Shown here piece by piece: positions 1 through 8,247 of a DNA stretch of 64,000 bases. The translations under genes and the position numbers were made by a program. The notes beneath the pieces were generated by a model. It searched no databases, was not told the origin of the DNA, and was given only the letters and a program-made list of their open reading frames with translations. The stretch's first letter is position 1; the number at the start of each line of letters is the position of its first letter. Origin of the DNA: Acidobacteriota bacterium (GTDB taxonomy: Bacteria > Acidobacteriota > Blastocatellia > UBA7656); NCBI GenBank assembly GCA_038040445.1, contig JBBPIG010000019.1, positions 1 to 64,000 of the forward strand, written 5' to 3'.

Positions 1-3000
1 GTCGCCGGCGCGCCGTGAGCCGTGTAGCTCATCGCGTTCGAAGTGCTCGATGTACCGCCCGCATAATAAATCGTGGCGTCTTTTTTCACACCGGCTATCC
101 GGCCTGCTGAGTCGTATTCGGTCACCACTACCTTGTTCGAAGGGTATGTCTCGGAAGTCATCCCTCCAGCCAGGTTGTACTGATAACTCATCGAGTAATT
201 CTGTCCATCAGTCGTCTGCGTCCCGGTCAACACCCGCCCCATCACATCGTAGCTCCCGTAGCTGTAGCTGGACACTGAAGAGCTGACCGACGTGAGCCTG
301 CCTTTGCCGTTTTGACCCGCTCCCAGCGTGTCGTACACGTAGGTCACTCCTGGTGTCGTCCCACCCGGCGCCGGTCCCGAGTATGTTCGAGTTGTCACGC
401 GGTTCAATCCGTCATACGCAAAGGTCGTTACCACGCTTCGTGCATCGGTCTTCGTCTGCAGGTTCCCGTTGTCGTCGTATGTGTAGTTGATCGTCCCACT
501 CTCAGGATTCGTCGCTTGCTTCAATCTCGACAGCCCGTCGTAGACAAAGCTTCGGGATTGGCTCCCCTGCACTACCTGAGTCAGATTCCCGCGTGAGTCA
601 TATGTGTAATTAGTCGGTTGAACAGGAGCAGTCACCGTCCCGAGATTACCAGTGCTGTCGGGCTCGTCCACCCGTACCAGCCGCCCCGCGCCATCCACTA
701 TGCTCCGCCGTACCTTGCCCGCCTGGTCAGTCACGGTCGTTTCGTTCGCGTTGTAGCTCGTACTCATAACACCGGTCGAGGTTCCGGCCGGGTACCTCCC
801 GCTGAACGTCTCAACCGTCACGACCCTTCCGATTTCATCTCTGGTAGTACGACTCCATCCGTCCGTGCTCGCCGCCTGAGCCCGCATTGGATTAGTAGCG
901 ATCGTGATGCGCCCCATCTGCTGATACACACTGTCGGCAAAGATCGTGTAGCTCGCGCCGTCCTCGCTCGATTCGGTCTTCACCACTCGCCCAAGCTGGT
1001 CAGACGACGTCCGGCTTTTGAGCAGCGCGTCGAAGGGATTGTTCAAGTCTGACCACACCTCGCCCTGCCGCGCGTTGTCGAAGTACCGACTAACGGTCCC
1101 GCGGCCCTGAGCGTCAGTCACAACGCCCGGCCTGTTGAACGGATCGACGCTTTCCAATAGCTGATTTGTATACACGCTCGAGGTGATCCTGCCATTCGGG
1201 TCCGTGACGCTGGTTGGGAGTCCAGTAGCGAAGTCGTAGGTGGTGCTCGTGGTCAGTTCATCGCCGGTGGCCTGATTGTTCGGGTCTACTACAACGCTGC
1301 TGGGCAGCGCCTGGGTTGCGTCGTAGAAGAATTGTGTGACGTTTAACTTGGGATCCGTGGTCGAAGTCAGGTTACCGGTTACCGCGTCGTATGCGTGAGT
1401 GGTCTGAATCCACTTCGTACCCTCCCAGTGCCTCTCCTTCGTCAGGTTCCCTTTGCTCGGCGGCGTGTTGTCGATCCCGTCGTAGTGAAACTCGCTCTGA
1501 CTGGGCCCGACGGTAGTTAACTTGGGCGCGTTGAGAATGAAGGGCGTCACGGTCGTCAGATCGCGTTTAGCATAGACGTTGCCTGATGATAATGTCGTTG
1601 CGGGATTATAGTAGCTGGTTGTGACCGTGCGAAGTAGCGTCGCGCTCACCGGCACACCCGTCGGCACTCCCTGCGCATCTCTGCTCACCAATGATGGACT
1701 GAACCAGTCATAGTCGCTCTCGCTGGTCAGGCTGCCGTTGTAGTCATACTGGAAGGTCTTGGCTGACATCTTCAACGGCTGTGGAGGACTACTGTTATCG
1801 AGCAACGTCGTGTATTCTGCATCTACTACCGGATTGAAACCTGTCTGCCCGCCAGGGAAGGCGCCGTTCCCCCCGCTGAACTGCTTCAGACTCCAGTGCC
1901 GTTCCACAATCACCTTACCAGAACGGTTCGTTCTGTAGACCAATCCAGCCTGACCCGTTGGACCTCCGAAAGTCCCAATTAGACCAGGATCATGCGTATA
2001 GAATGTCTCGGTGGTAACCGACCCGTCGGGTGCAGTGACCGAGCCGCTCACTAAGCCGATTGAGTAACTCCACGGATCGGTAATCTGGTCATGATTCATT
2101 GTCTTCTGAGTAATCGTTTCTCTAGCTACTCGCGCGGGATCAAAAAACGGTTCATGGACTGCGTCGAGATCGTATGAGTAGTTCACGGTCGCGCCCAGCG
2201 GCATGACCATCTGGCTCAGCGAGCCCCATCCGTGTGAGGCCGACGTGATCGGCTGGTAGTTTGGTTGGCAGTCCAGCCTACGGCTCATACTAACGGTGTC
2301 CGTTGTGTCTGAGTTATAGCTGAAGATAAACTGCCGTGTAACCCCCGGCTCGGTCTGAGGCAGCACTATCGAGCGGACTACGACGATCTCCGTGTCAACT
2401 AAGCCCTCGGTCAAGCAGGGATCCCCGCGCTCATAGGTCATCCCCTGAACATGCGTAGTGCCGAAGTTGACATCAATGCCCACCCACCCGCCGCCGACGG
2501 TCTGATACTGCACCTGTGTCGTGTTCGTTGATGGGTTGTAACCGAATTTGATCTCCCGGCCGGTTAGGTTATCCACATAGTGAGTAACATTGTCTTCACT
2601 GGTGTATATGCTTATGCTGTTGCCATTGGTGTCAATAATCTGTTGAACGCCGTTGCGATGTTTAATGCGTGTGCCATCAGGCATAAAGACGTCCCACTTC
2701 GTAGGACTGCCGCCAATAGGAAAGGGCTGAATCTTCGCCCACAGGTAGCTCCCGTCCAACGAGTAGTATCTCAATGTGGCATCGACGCTATCGGCTCTCG
2801 GTGTGTCCTTGTAATACCCCCTGGCCCAGTCGCGGTTTCCGGTATAGCTTAAATAATCGGTCGGCCTCAATTCGTGTTTGGCGCCATCCGGCGTCGTCAG
2901 GATCATCTTCCATCGGTACTGGCTAAGCAGAGTAAACTCAGGATCAGGATAATCCGGTATGACTCCATTGTAGTCTTGCTCGGGAGTCTGCACGTCAATA

Positions 3001-3404
3001 CGGTACGCACCTCCTACCGACCATCCAGCAACATCGCTCAGTTGAATAAAGTTTGTCGCATAGCCAGGAACCGGTGGATTCTCAGGGAATTCTTGCTGTG
3101 TCACATTCCACGACTTGCTGTTGTAGACAGCCCGCACTACCCACGAGAGCTTGCCTCCGGCAACCGGAGGGAGCGCCGCAAGCGGGATGGAAAGATTCAC
3201 GTTTCCGTTTGTCAGGCTGATGTTCTCAATGTCTGACACTGAATATGAGCCAACGGGTCTTATGCCACGATCAGGTCTCGCCCCAGTCTGTGACAGCACC
3301 GTGGTGCCCAGACCTACAAAAAGGCTCATGATGATTGCGATACGTGCAGCCGCTCTCAGCAAGTGGCCTGACACTAAGTGACGGATGTGACGAGTCATCT
3401 TCAT
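1..3404 (-). CDS. RHS/YD-repeat secreted giant protein (5' part; runs off the left edge)
   Basis: The frame is open from ATG 3404 to the window edge, about 1,134 codons, so the C-terminal core and any toxin tip are missing. The N-terminus has a basic start and a hydrophobic stretch ending near LSQT (about residues 20-40), which fits an export signal. The part nearest the window edge is full of YD repeats (YDSRGNLTQV, YDGLSRLKQATNPESG, YDDNGNLQTKTD, YDGLNRVTTRTYS, YDVMGRVLTGT). RHS proteins form beta-cocoons that encapsulate a C-terminal effector or present surface carbohydrate-binding shells. The start has a strong ribosome site (GAGGAGAG) and lies 8 nt after the stop of the upstream membrane-anchored gene, so the two are probably co-transcribed. 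Which role applies cannot be decided without the missing C-terminus. Confidence 0.9.
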   Translation of the reverse strand, partial: MKMTRHIRHLVSGHLLRAAARIAIIMSLFVGLGTTVLSQTGARPDRGIRPVGSYSVSDIENISLTNGNVNLSIPLAALPPVAGGKLSWVVRAVYNSKSWNVTQQEFPENPPVPGYATNFIQLSDVAGWSVGGAYRIDVQTPEQDYNGVIPDYPDPEFTLLSQYRWKMILTTPDGAKHELRPTDYLSYTGNRDWARGYYKDTPRADSVDATLRYYSLDGSYLWAKIQPFPIGGSPTKWDVFMPDGTRIKHRNGVQQIIDTNGNSISIYTSEDNVTHYVDNLTGREIKFGYNPSTNTTQVQYQTVGGGWVGIDVNFGTTHVQGMTYERGDPCLTEGLVDTEIVVVRSIVLPQTEPGVTRQFIFSYNSDTTDTVSMSRRLDCQPNYQPITSASHGWGSLSQMVMPLGATVNYSYDLDAVHEPFFDPARVARETITQKTMNHDQITDPWSYSIGLVSGSVTAPDGSVTTETFYTHDPGLIGTFGGPTGQAGLVYRTNRSGKVIVERHWSLKQFSGGNGAFPGGQTGFNPVVDAEYTTLLDNSSPPQPLKMSAKTFQYDYNGSLTSESDYDWFSPSLVSRDAQGVPTGVPVSATLLRTVTTSYYNPATTLSSGNVYAKRDLTTVTPFILNAPKLTTVGPSQSEFHYDGIDNTPPSKGNLTKERHWEGTKWIQTTHAYDAVTGNLTSTTDPKLNVTQFFYDATQALPSSVVVDPNNQATGDELTTSTTYDFATGLPTSVTDPNGRITSSVYTNQLLESVDPFNRPGVVTDAQGRGTVSRYFDNARQGEVWSDLNNPFDALLKSRTSSDQLGRVVKTESSEDGASYTIFADSVYQQMGRITIATNPMRAQAASTDGWSRTTRDEIGRVVTVETFSGRYPAGTSTGVMSTSYNANETTVTDQAGKVRRSIVDGAGRLVRVDEPDSTGNLGTVTAPVQPTNYTYDSRGNLTQVVQGSQSRSFVYDGLSRLKQATNPESGTINYTYDDNGNLQTKTDARSVVTTFAYDGLNRVTTRTYSGPAPGGTTPGVTYVYDTLGAGQNGKGRLTSVSSSVSSYSYGSYDVMGRVLTGTQTTDGQNYSMSYQYNLAGGMTSETYPSNKVVVTEYDSAGRIAGVKKDATIYYAGGTSSTSNAMSYTAHGAPA

Positions 3405-3412
3405 CTCTCCTC

Positions 3413-4309
3413 TCATTGCCCTGAGCCATGCGCGACGTTGGTGAGGCTAAGCTCCATTACAACCTGCCCGGCGCGAATCCACCTGATGCGAGTTGGCACA
3501 CTTTCACCTCCACGTTCTACCCAGTCGGAGACTTCAGCTAAGATAGTGTCCGCTCCTTCGCGCGACACAACCTTGTCGATGAAGCCTGTTGAACTGTTAA
3601 TGTAGTAGAGCCGCCACAGGCTCTGCGGTCTGGTTGGCGCGCCATCCTGCCGCTCGCCTATGCGCACCACGTCCCAAACAGGTCCGTCGTAGTCGTCCAA
3701 ACTGCCAGCCTCCACAGGCCTGACTTGACGCGCAACGGTGTAATAGGCCGCCCCTCTGACCTGCGCCAGAACGAATTGATCAGGGCTATCGAGCGCAAGC
3801 CTCTCGATCAGCACCCGCTCGATTCCGGTAGCACCTCCGCCTGCCGACTTCGCTCCGTCTAACCGGTTCCAGGTGAGCGAAGCAGGTCCGCCGCCGAGTG
3901 CGATCTCCACTTGCTCTCCGTCGTCATTCTGCGTGCGAACGATGCGCACTGGAAGCTGCTGAACGCCGATGGTCAAGGTACCCACGAGGGTTGCGCGTTC
4001 GCGTCCGGGCTTTGTGAATCGCTGTCCGAGCCGGCGGCGCAGCTTGTCGGCTTCGGGTTGGAACGAGAGGCCGCTCTGTAGCTTTCCGCTCGGCTTTCCA
4101 ACCCCCTGAACGAGCAACGATAGCGCTGACGGCTTCGTCACATTGACGCCGTTCGGCATAACGCGGTTGTAGGCGCGCACGGCAGCAACGAGCAGCACGC
4201 TGCCGATCAATACGGCAACAATCAACGCCAGCCAACGAGTGGGCGAACCGGCGATCTTCGTCAGTGCCAAGCTTCTTGCTGTGATCTTCTTCAATCGCAC
4301 GTCTCTCAT
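3413..4309 (-). CDS. Membrane-anchored hypothetical protein upstream of the RHS gene
   Basis: A 298-residue protein with one N-terminal transmembrane segment (about residues 26-44, WLALIVAVLIGSVLLVAAV) after a basic cytoplasmic tail. The remainder should be periplasmic or extracytoplasmic. Its second half (WRLYYINSSTGFIDKV, then VPTRIRWIRAGQVVMEL) resembles the layout of LolA/LolB-like beta-sheet proteins, and the exported protein at 24462-25253 has a similar distant pattern. This is a fold impression, not a family match. The stop codon sits inside the ribosome-site region of the RHS gene, 8 nt before its ATG, which argues for an operon and for a role in export or display of the RHS protein. 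The function is unknown. Confidence 0.75.
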   Translation of the reverse strand: MRDVRLKKITARSLALTKIAGSPTRWLALIVAVLIGSVLLVAAVRAYNRVMPNGVNVTKPSALSLLVQGVGKPSGKLQSGLSFQPEADKLRRRLGQRFTKPGRERATLVGTLTIGVQQLPVRIVRTQNDDGEQVEIALGGGPASLTWNRLDGAKSAGGGATGIERVLIERLALDSPDQFVLAQVRGAAYYTVARQVRPVEAGSLDDYDGPVWDVVRIGERQDGAPTRPQSLWRLYYINSSTGFIDKVVSREGADTILAEVSDWVERGGESVPTRIRWIRAGQVVMELSLTNVAHGSGQ

Positions 4310-4389
4310 TGCTTCCTCCCTAGATTGAATCCCAGACCGCTTCAGATATGCCTCTATGCCTCGCTATTCAGGCGTTCCCTCGATCAAAA

Positions 4390-4620
4390 CTACTGTAGGC
4401 TGAGCAGAACCAGAATCTCGCCGCCGCCTTTATCCAAAAGCTCGAGGGCCTTGCCGATCAGAGTGCCGGGGCGGTGAATTGCAGTCCCGCCAAGATCGAG
4501 CGGCTGTGAGCGCATCGCGACTCCTTCCTTGTCGCCTGTGACCAGCAAGTCTCCTACTCGAATTGCAACCCTAATCGGAGGGATCTTGACCGACCTGAGT
4601 CTCATCCTGGCCACTTGCAT
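4390..4620 (-). pseudogene. Short C-terminal chaperone-like fragment (peptidase G2/tail-fibre type)
   Basis: From ATG 4620 this frame gives about 76 residues. The part VRVGDLLVTGDKEGVAMRS-like followed by GTLIGKALELLDKGGGEIL matches the typical end of autoproteolytic or intramolecular-chaperone domains found at C-termini of secreted fibre-like proteins (usual form GTIIGKALEPLxxGTGxIxVLL). Nothing upstream in this frame looks like the rest of such a protein, and no clear ribosome site precedes ATG 4620. The frame can be extended back to 4695, but that overlaps the end of the next gene. It is most likely a relic of a larger gene lost by rearrangement, less likely a free-standing small domain. 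Confidence 0.45.
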
Positions 4621-4669
4621 CAATTTCGTTTCGCGTTGAGAATTCTCGTTTCTCCGCGCGGCTAATCGA

Positions 4670-5797
4670 CTAGATAGAGGGGGTTCTCTGCACATAGACC
4701 TTGAGAAACTTCAAGTAGGACGTTCCGTTCCAAAAGATCCTCGTCTCGAGATACCCGAAACACGGATTATCAAAATCAACGGAGAACCACTGCCATTGGT
4801 TGGGTGCAGTGAACTCATTACGCCGCACCTGCCGTTGCGCGAGAACGGTGGTGCCGAACGCCGTCACGACATCGAGAGTCACGACAAAATCAGCGCCGGC
4901 GTTGTTATCAATTGACAGAAGAAACCAGCCAGTGTGGTGTCCTTGTCCAAAACTGCCATCGTAAGGACCATATGACATCCAGCCGGCAGAATCCGCGACG
5001 GGGTTGGCGGACCAGGCGTCCCCTTCCTGGCGGCCCATCAGGTGGCCCAGGCTTGGGCTTGTCGCGTTCCACAGCTTCACGCTTGAGTAGCCCGCGCCGC
5101 AGCCGCTTGCGGGTGCTTTCTCAACATACAGTCGGCTGAACTTTATATTACTATTTCCTTGCCAGTAGATTCTGGCTTCCAGGTATCCGAAACATGGGTC
5201 GTCAAACTCAACGGAAAACCACTGCGATTGGTTGGGCCAGACAAAGTCGGTGCGCCGTACGTCCCGATGACCGAGAAGAATCGTGCCAAAGCCGGTCACT
5301 GCGTCCAGAGATGCAACGATATTACTGTCGGCCGTGACATTGTCGATCGACAGCAGGAACCAAGCCCTATGATGTCCTTGCCCAAAAGTAGTATCGTAGG
5401 GACCGTATGAGAGCCAGCCAGCCGGATCAACGCCGACATTGCCAGACCAAGCGCTCCCGTCGACATGCCCGGTTAGATGGCCAAGGCTCGGGCTAGATCC
5501 ATTCCAAAACTTCAGACCGTAATAACCGTCGCCGCACCCTGACTCCTCCGTGGCCACGAGTCTGCCACCGGCATAGACGTATTCCTTTGACGGGTTGTTT
5601 GCATTGAGGCTTTGTATTGATACCGTCCCACCTTTCTTCCCCTTTTGCCTGAGCGAAGAATCGAATGCGCCAGAGTTAGCCAGCATAGTCAAGGCTGCAA
5701 TCAAGCTCAGCACGAAGGCAACGGGAATGATGACTTGGGGCCTGACGCGCGTCAGTAAACCTGACCGCTTTTGCTGGCTGGTTTTCTTTCCTGACAT
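4670..5797 (-). CDS. Exported protein with two tandem about 140-residue domains
   Basis: A 375-residue protein with a basic N-terminus and a transmembrane or signal segment at about residues 22-42. The stretch SKEYVYAGGRLVATEE (about 70-85) resembles the end of an RHS/YD module and recurs in secreted proteins of Blastocatellia. Two clearly homologous domains follow, about residues 87-227 and 232-371. Each begins GCGxGY, contains SPSLGHL, YGPYDxxFGQGHH, WFLLSIDN and QWFSVxFDxPCFGYLExRI, and ends with KFxxxYV. The domains look like beta-sandwich binding modules with a conserved pair of cysteines. The gene heads the minus-strand locus that leads to the RHS giant. A surface-binding role is inferred. 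Confidence 0.8.
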   Translation of the reverse strand: MSGKKTSQQKRSGLLTRVRPQVIIPVAFVLSLIAALTMLANSGAFDSSLRQKGKKGGTVSIQSLNANNPSKEYVYAGGRLVATEESGCGDGYYGLKFWNGSSPSLGHLTGHVDGSAWSGNVGVDPAGWLSYGPYDTTFGQGHHRAWFLLSIDNVTADSNIVASLDAVTGFGTILLGHRDVRRTDFVWPNQSQWFSVEFDDPCFGYLEARIYWQGNSNIKFSRLYVEKAPASGCGAGYSSVKLWNATSPSLGHLMGRQEGDAWSANPVADSAGWMSYGPYDGSFGQGHHTGWFLLSIDNNAGADFVVTLDVVTAFGTTVLAQRQVRRNEFTAPNQWQWFSVDFDNPCFGYLETRIFWNGTSYLKFLKVYVQRTPSI

Positions 5798-6051
5798 CTT
5801 ATCTCCTTCACACGAATGCGTTCTCGCTTAAACAACCTTAAGCCATTGATAGCTCGTCGTCGGTTGACCAAAACAGGGGCGCTGGCAGCCAGCTCTAGCG
5901 AGAACTAAGAATCACTCTGATTCGTGAAGATGCCCCAACCTCATTTGTTCGCTATTACTCATGGACGCGAATCGCGATTCCAATAATGCAACTTTTTTCC
6001 CGAGACGAGTTGCTTAACGGCTGTCGCAAACCCATCTCGCATTTTGTTTGA
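5798..6051. other. Spacer without a recognised gene
   Basis: About 250 bases between the 5' end of the tandem-domain protein and the 3' end of the next minus-strand gene. It should hold the promoter of the secreted-protein locus, but no convincing -35/-10 pair, terminator or small gene was recognised. Confidence 0.4.
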
Positions 6052-6495
6052 TCACCTGCTGCGTTGAGCGGCCCGCTTGATCTTCCCGAACTCATTCTTG
6101 TACAACCGTTCAGCTTCGCTAGGATCAGGCTGGTATTCGAAGGCGAACTCAAGAAACCGAGTGATCGTCAGACTGGTCGCGTATATGCCTTCAGCGCCCT
6201 GCCCGATCGCGGCGATGATCGCCTCGATGATGCTGTCAATCGGCCTGCATTTTTCTTCGTCGGCTATTTGCTTGATGAGGCGCAGATTCAGTTCGCGACT
6301 CTTTGTTTTGTCTTTGACGATAGCCTTGACCGCTTCCCCAATGACCAACAAGCACAGCGCGGCGTCGTGAGCCTCACCGATTCGCAGGTTGAGAATCAGG
6401 TCCCGGATTGTGGTTTCAGGGACAACGTAGGGCTCAGAGTATTTCTCTTCTAACGATTCGCTTATTGCTCTTTTGCTTGGTTCTTTCATACTCAT
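6052..6495 (-). CDS. Hypothetical helical protein sharing an N-terminus with the AraC gene
   Basis: From ATG 6495 the protein has 147 residues. It is soluble and mainly helical by appearance, with alternating hydrophobic and charged residues (LNLRLIKQIADEE, IDSIIEAIIAAIGQGAEG). No family was recognised. The first 27 or so residues (MSMKEPSKRAISESLEEKY, then VVPE) closely match those of the AraC-type protein at 8694 (MSIKEVSKRASGESLKGKN, then VVPE), after which the two diverge completely. The upstream DNA is also shared. The start at 6495 is chosen over an upstream ATG at 6534 because it aligns with the AraC start and has GGAG about 8 nt ahead. It ends a run of minus-strand regulatory genes. 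Confidence 0.65.
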   Translation of the reverse strand: MSMKEPSKRAISESLEEKYSEPYVVPETTIRDLILNLRIGEAHDAALCLLVIGEAVKAIVKDKTKSRELNLRLIKQIADEEKCRPIDSIIEAIIAAIGQGAEGIYATSLTITRFLEFAFEYQPDPSEAERLYKNEFGKIKRAAQRSR

Positions 6496-6600
6496 GGCCG
6501 TTCTCCGGCACAGAGGCGCGTTTAGGGCAGACAAATCCTAATGCACGCCGATGTGCGGTTGGGCAAGGTGGGTCATCATTCAGAGTGGCCGCCCACTCGT
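6496..6600 (-). promoter_or_regulatory. Conserved leader, copy A (homologous to 8695-8799)
   Basis: Upstream of ATG 6495 lie blocks identical or nearly identical to the leader of the AraC gene: GGATTTGTCTGCC, GACCCACCTTGCCC, and CCGGAGA near the start codon. The distal block can fold: GTGGG at 6568-6572 pairs with CCCAC at 6592-6596, and a second small stem GCAC/GTGC with a 6-base loop lies nearer the gene. Copy B keeps both pairings with changed bases. It could be a duplicated promoter, a regulatory leader RNA, or simply the relic of a recent duplication. Confidence 0.55.
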
Positions 6601-6711
6601 CAGTGGGTGTTTCTTCAGATTGTTGACAACTCACACTGCTGCCCGCCGAGGACTGCCCGCACTAACCCGCTTTCGATCCATAGCTCGATAGTCCTTTGTG
6701 AGACATCTCCC

Positions 6712-7305
6712 TTAACAGGCATTGATCGAGCCTGCCGCACGTGTAGCGGCACGAAGGCCGAACCTACTACGAACAGTGTCAACGGCCACGTCCGTCTGGC
6801 GCGCTTGGGCATACTTGATGCGTCTCCACGCCGCCGCCTCCACCACCCACACTGCCTGTTTGGAAACGCCCAGGATTGCCGCAACGTCTGGTCCTGAGCG
6901 CACCGCGCCGCCCTTGAGTCCCAGCCGCAACGCCATTACCTCCTGCTGGCGCGTAGTAAGCAAGTGCAGATGCGCGCGAACCAACTCTCTCGCCTCCTTC
7001 TTTCTTTCCTGGGCGGTCCGTCGGCTTTCCTGGGCAGCATGCCGTCTCGCCAGAACCCTCTCGTTCAGTGGCCTGCATATTCGACAGTGTACGATGCCTG
7101 CGGCGCTTGGCAGGCCGCACACAACGCATTGGCCGAGCGATCTGCGTTTTGCTGTACGCTCTTTAGCCCTCCTCCTGAGGTTCGCGAGGCATTTGACGCA
7201 TTGAGTACGCTCCGCGACTGGCGGAGCTTTTCCGCACCCAACGCAAACCCCTGCGGCCTTACGCTGGAGGCGCTGCAGGCGTCGTCGCTCAATTCCCCTG
7301 GACAT
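6712..7305 (-). CDS. Zinc-ribbon protein with sigma-70 region 4-like helix-turn-helix
   Basis: About 197 residues. Two CxxC...CxxC knuckles are visible: C21/C24 with C36/C39 (CVGCGKAPPV...CVKC) and C60/C63 with C74/C77 (CVVCGLPSAAG...CRIC), separated by a basic linker. A basic helical stretch (about 85-113) leads to LTTRQQEVMALRLGL, then a helix-turn-helix (VAAILGVSKQAVWVVEAAAWRRI, about 141-163) of the sigma-70 region 4 or LuxR type. There is no region 2, so it cannot be a complete sigma factor. It is more likely a DNA-binding regulator. It may start at ATG 7305 or the adjacent GTG 7308. It lies among other regulators on the same strand. Target and zinc binding are inferred. Confidence 0.7.
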   Translation of the reverse strand: MSRGIERRRLQRLQRKAAGVCVGCGKAPPVAERTQCVKCLANLRRRAKERTAKRRSLGQCVVCGLPSAAGIVHCRICRPLNERVLARRHAAQESRRTAQERKKEARELVRAHLHLLTTRQQEVMALRLGLKGGAVRSGPDVAAILGVSKQAVWVVEAAAWRRIKYAQARQTDVAVDTVRSRFGLRAATRAAGSINAC

Positions 7306-7435
7306 CACCCGATTCCAGTTGGCTGGGCTTTAGCGGTGTGTTCATAATCTCCCTGTGAGCTCCGCGTCTGCCTATCAATACTGTTACCTCATATCCGGCT
7401 CTCACCCACACCATTGCGAGCACCTCTGGTCTGGC

Positions 7436-7795
7436 TTACGGGACCTGCTTGTCGACAGCCCAAACTAAAGCATTTGGGTTAACAGGCTTGAGCAAAACTT
7501 CGTCGGCACCCGCTGCTTTTGCCTGATCGGTCACCTCGCCGTTGCCAGTTACCATCACTACAGCAGTCATCATTCGGTGCTCGAGCGACCTGATAAATCT
7601 GACGAGCTTTACTCCGTCTGTTCCGGGCACGTTGTAGCTGAGCAGAACCGCGTCATATGGCTCGCTTCCAGCCAGTCGCCCCATCGCGCAGTCTCGATCA
7701 CCGCAGGTGGCGATAGTCCAGCCGCGTTGCTCGAAGATCTCCGCGAACAATCTTGCAAGCGTGACTGACCCGTCTATTATCAACATTGATTTCAT
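7436..7795 (-). CDS. Atypical response-regulator receiver domain lacking the phosphoacceptor Asp
   Basis: A single-domain CheY-like protein of 119 residues: beta-1 MLIIDG, the beta-3 segment YDAVLLSYNVPGTDGV, the conserved Thr in VVMVTG (T83) and the conserved Lys in LLKPVNP (K103). In ordinary receivers the motif reads LLDxxMPGxDG. Here serine 53 stands where the phosphorylated aspartate should be, and only one acidic residue (D8) remains of the usual metal-binding pair. It therefore probably works as a phosphorylation-independent pseudo-receiver through protein contacts. There is no clear ribosome site, and a terminator-like hairpin lies only about 25 nt upstream of ATG 7795. No histidine kinase is adjacent. 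Confidence 0.8.
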   Translation of the reverse strand: MKSMLIIDGSVTLARLFAEIFEQRGWTIATCGDRDCAMGRLAGSEPYDAVLLSYNVPGTDGVKLVRFIRSLEHRMMTAVVMVTGNGEVTDQAKAAGADEVLLKPVNPNALVWAVDKQVP

Positions 7796-7820
7796 AGGGC
7801 GAAGGGACTATTATGCGGGG

Positions 7821-7892
7821 AAAAAAAGAGAGGGAACGCCACGCGGTTCGGATTTCCTGGGTGTTAGTCCTCGCCGCGAGGCGTACCCTCTC
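7821..7892 (-). terminator. Intrinsic terminator or attenuator just upstream of the receiver gene
   Basis: Read on the minus strand, GAGAGGG (7892-7886) pairs with CCCTCTC (7834-7828). Inner pairs CGC/GCG and GCGG/CCGC are separated by small internal loops, and seven T residues follow at 7827-7821. The receiver start codon follows 25 nt later. It could end the AraC transcript or act as an attenuator for the receiver gene. Confidence 0.6.
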
Positions 7893-7920
7893 TAGCCGCT
7901 AAAGGAGAAACGGTAATCTC

Positions 7921-7956
7921 TGGTGCGCGCGCTCGCAGCCCTGAGCGTGCGCACCA
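7921..7956. repeat. Inverted repeat, 14-bp arms
   Basis: TGGTGCGCGCGCTC (7921-7934) and GAGCGTGCGCACCA (7943-7956) form a stem with one wobble pair and an 8-base loop. No T-run follows on either strand, so it is a hairpin or a protein-binding palindrome and not an obvious terminator. The surrounding gap 7796-8247 (about 450 bases) holds this, the terminator at 7821-7892, and no gene I can support. Confidence 0.5.
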
Positions 7957-8247
7957 ATTTCAGTTTCAGCCATCCTGTCGACCAGTTGACAACCTGCCTA
8001 ACAACAGACAGCAAAGGCGATTCTCGAAGCTCGGTATTAAATCAGCCCGACGGCGAAGCCAACGCCACCGCAAGCGGGACAAATCCCCCACCGCCCGCGG
8101 CTCATTGATGAAGGGCTGCGGTAAATAGGACTCAACTGCCTTTTTCGAGAGATTGTAAGGGCTCGAACAAAATCACTAAGAGATCGAAAGTATCCCATGA
8201 CACCTTGTCTAGTACAACAAGAAAAGCGTAGTAAATATTCCTATTTG

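Noticed and set aside
7923-8108. Rightward ORF of about 61 residues in the gap upstream of the receiver gene
   Set aside because: Composition is unlike a protein, it has no ribosome site, and it begins inside a palindrome.
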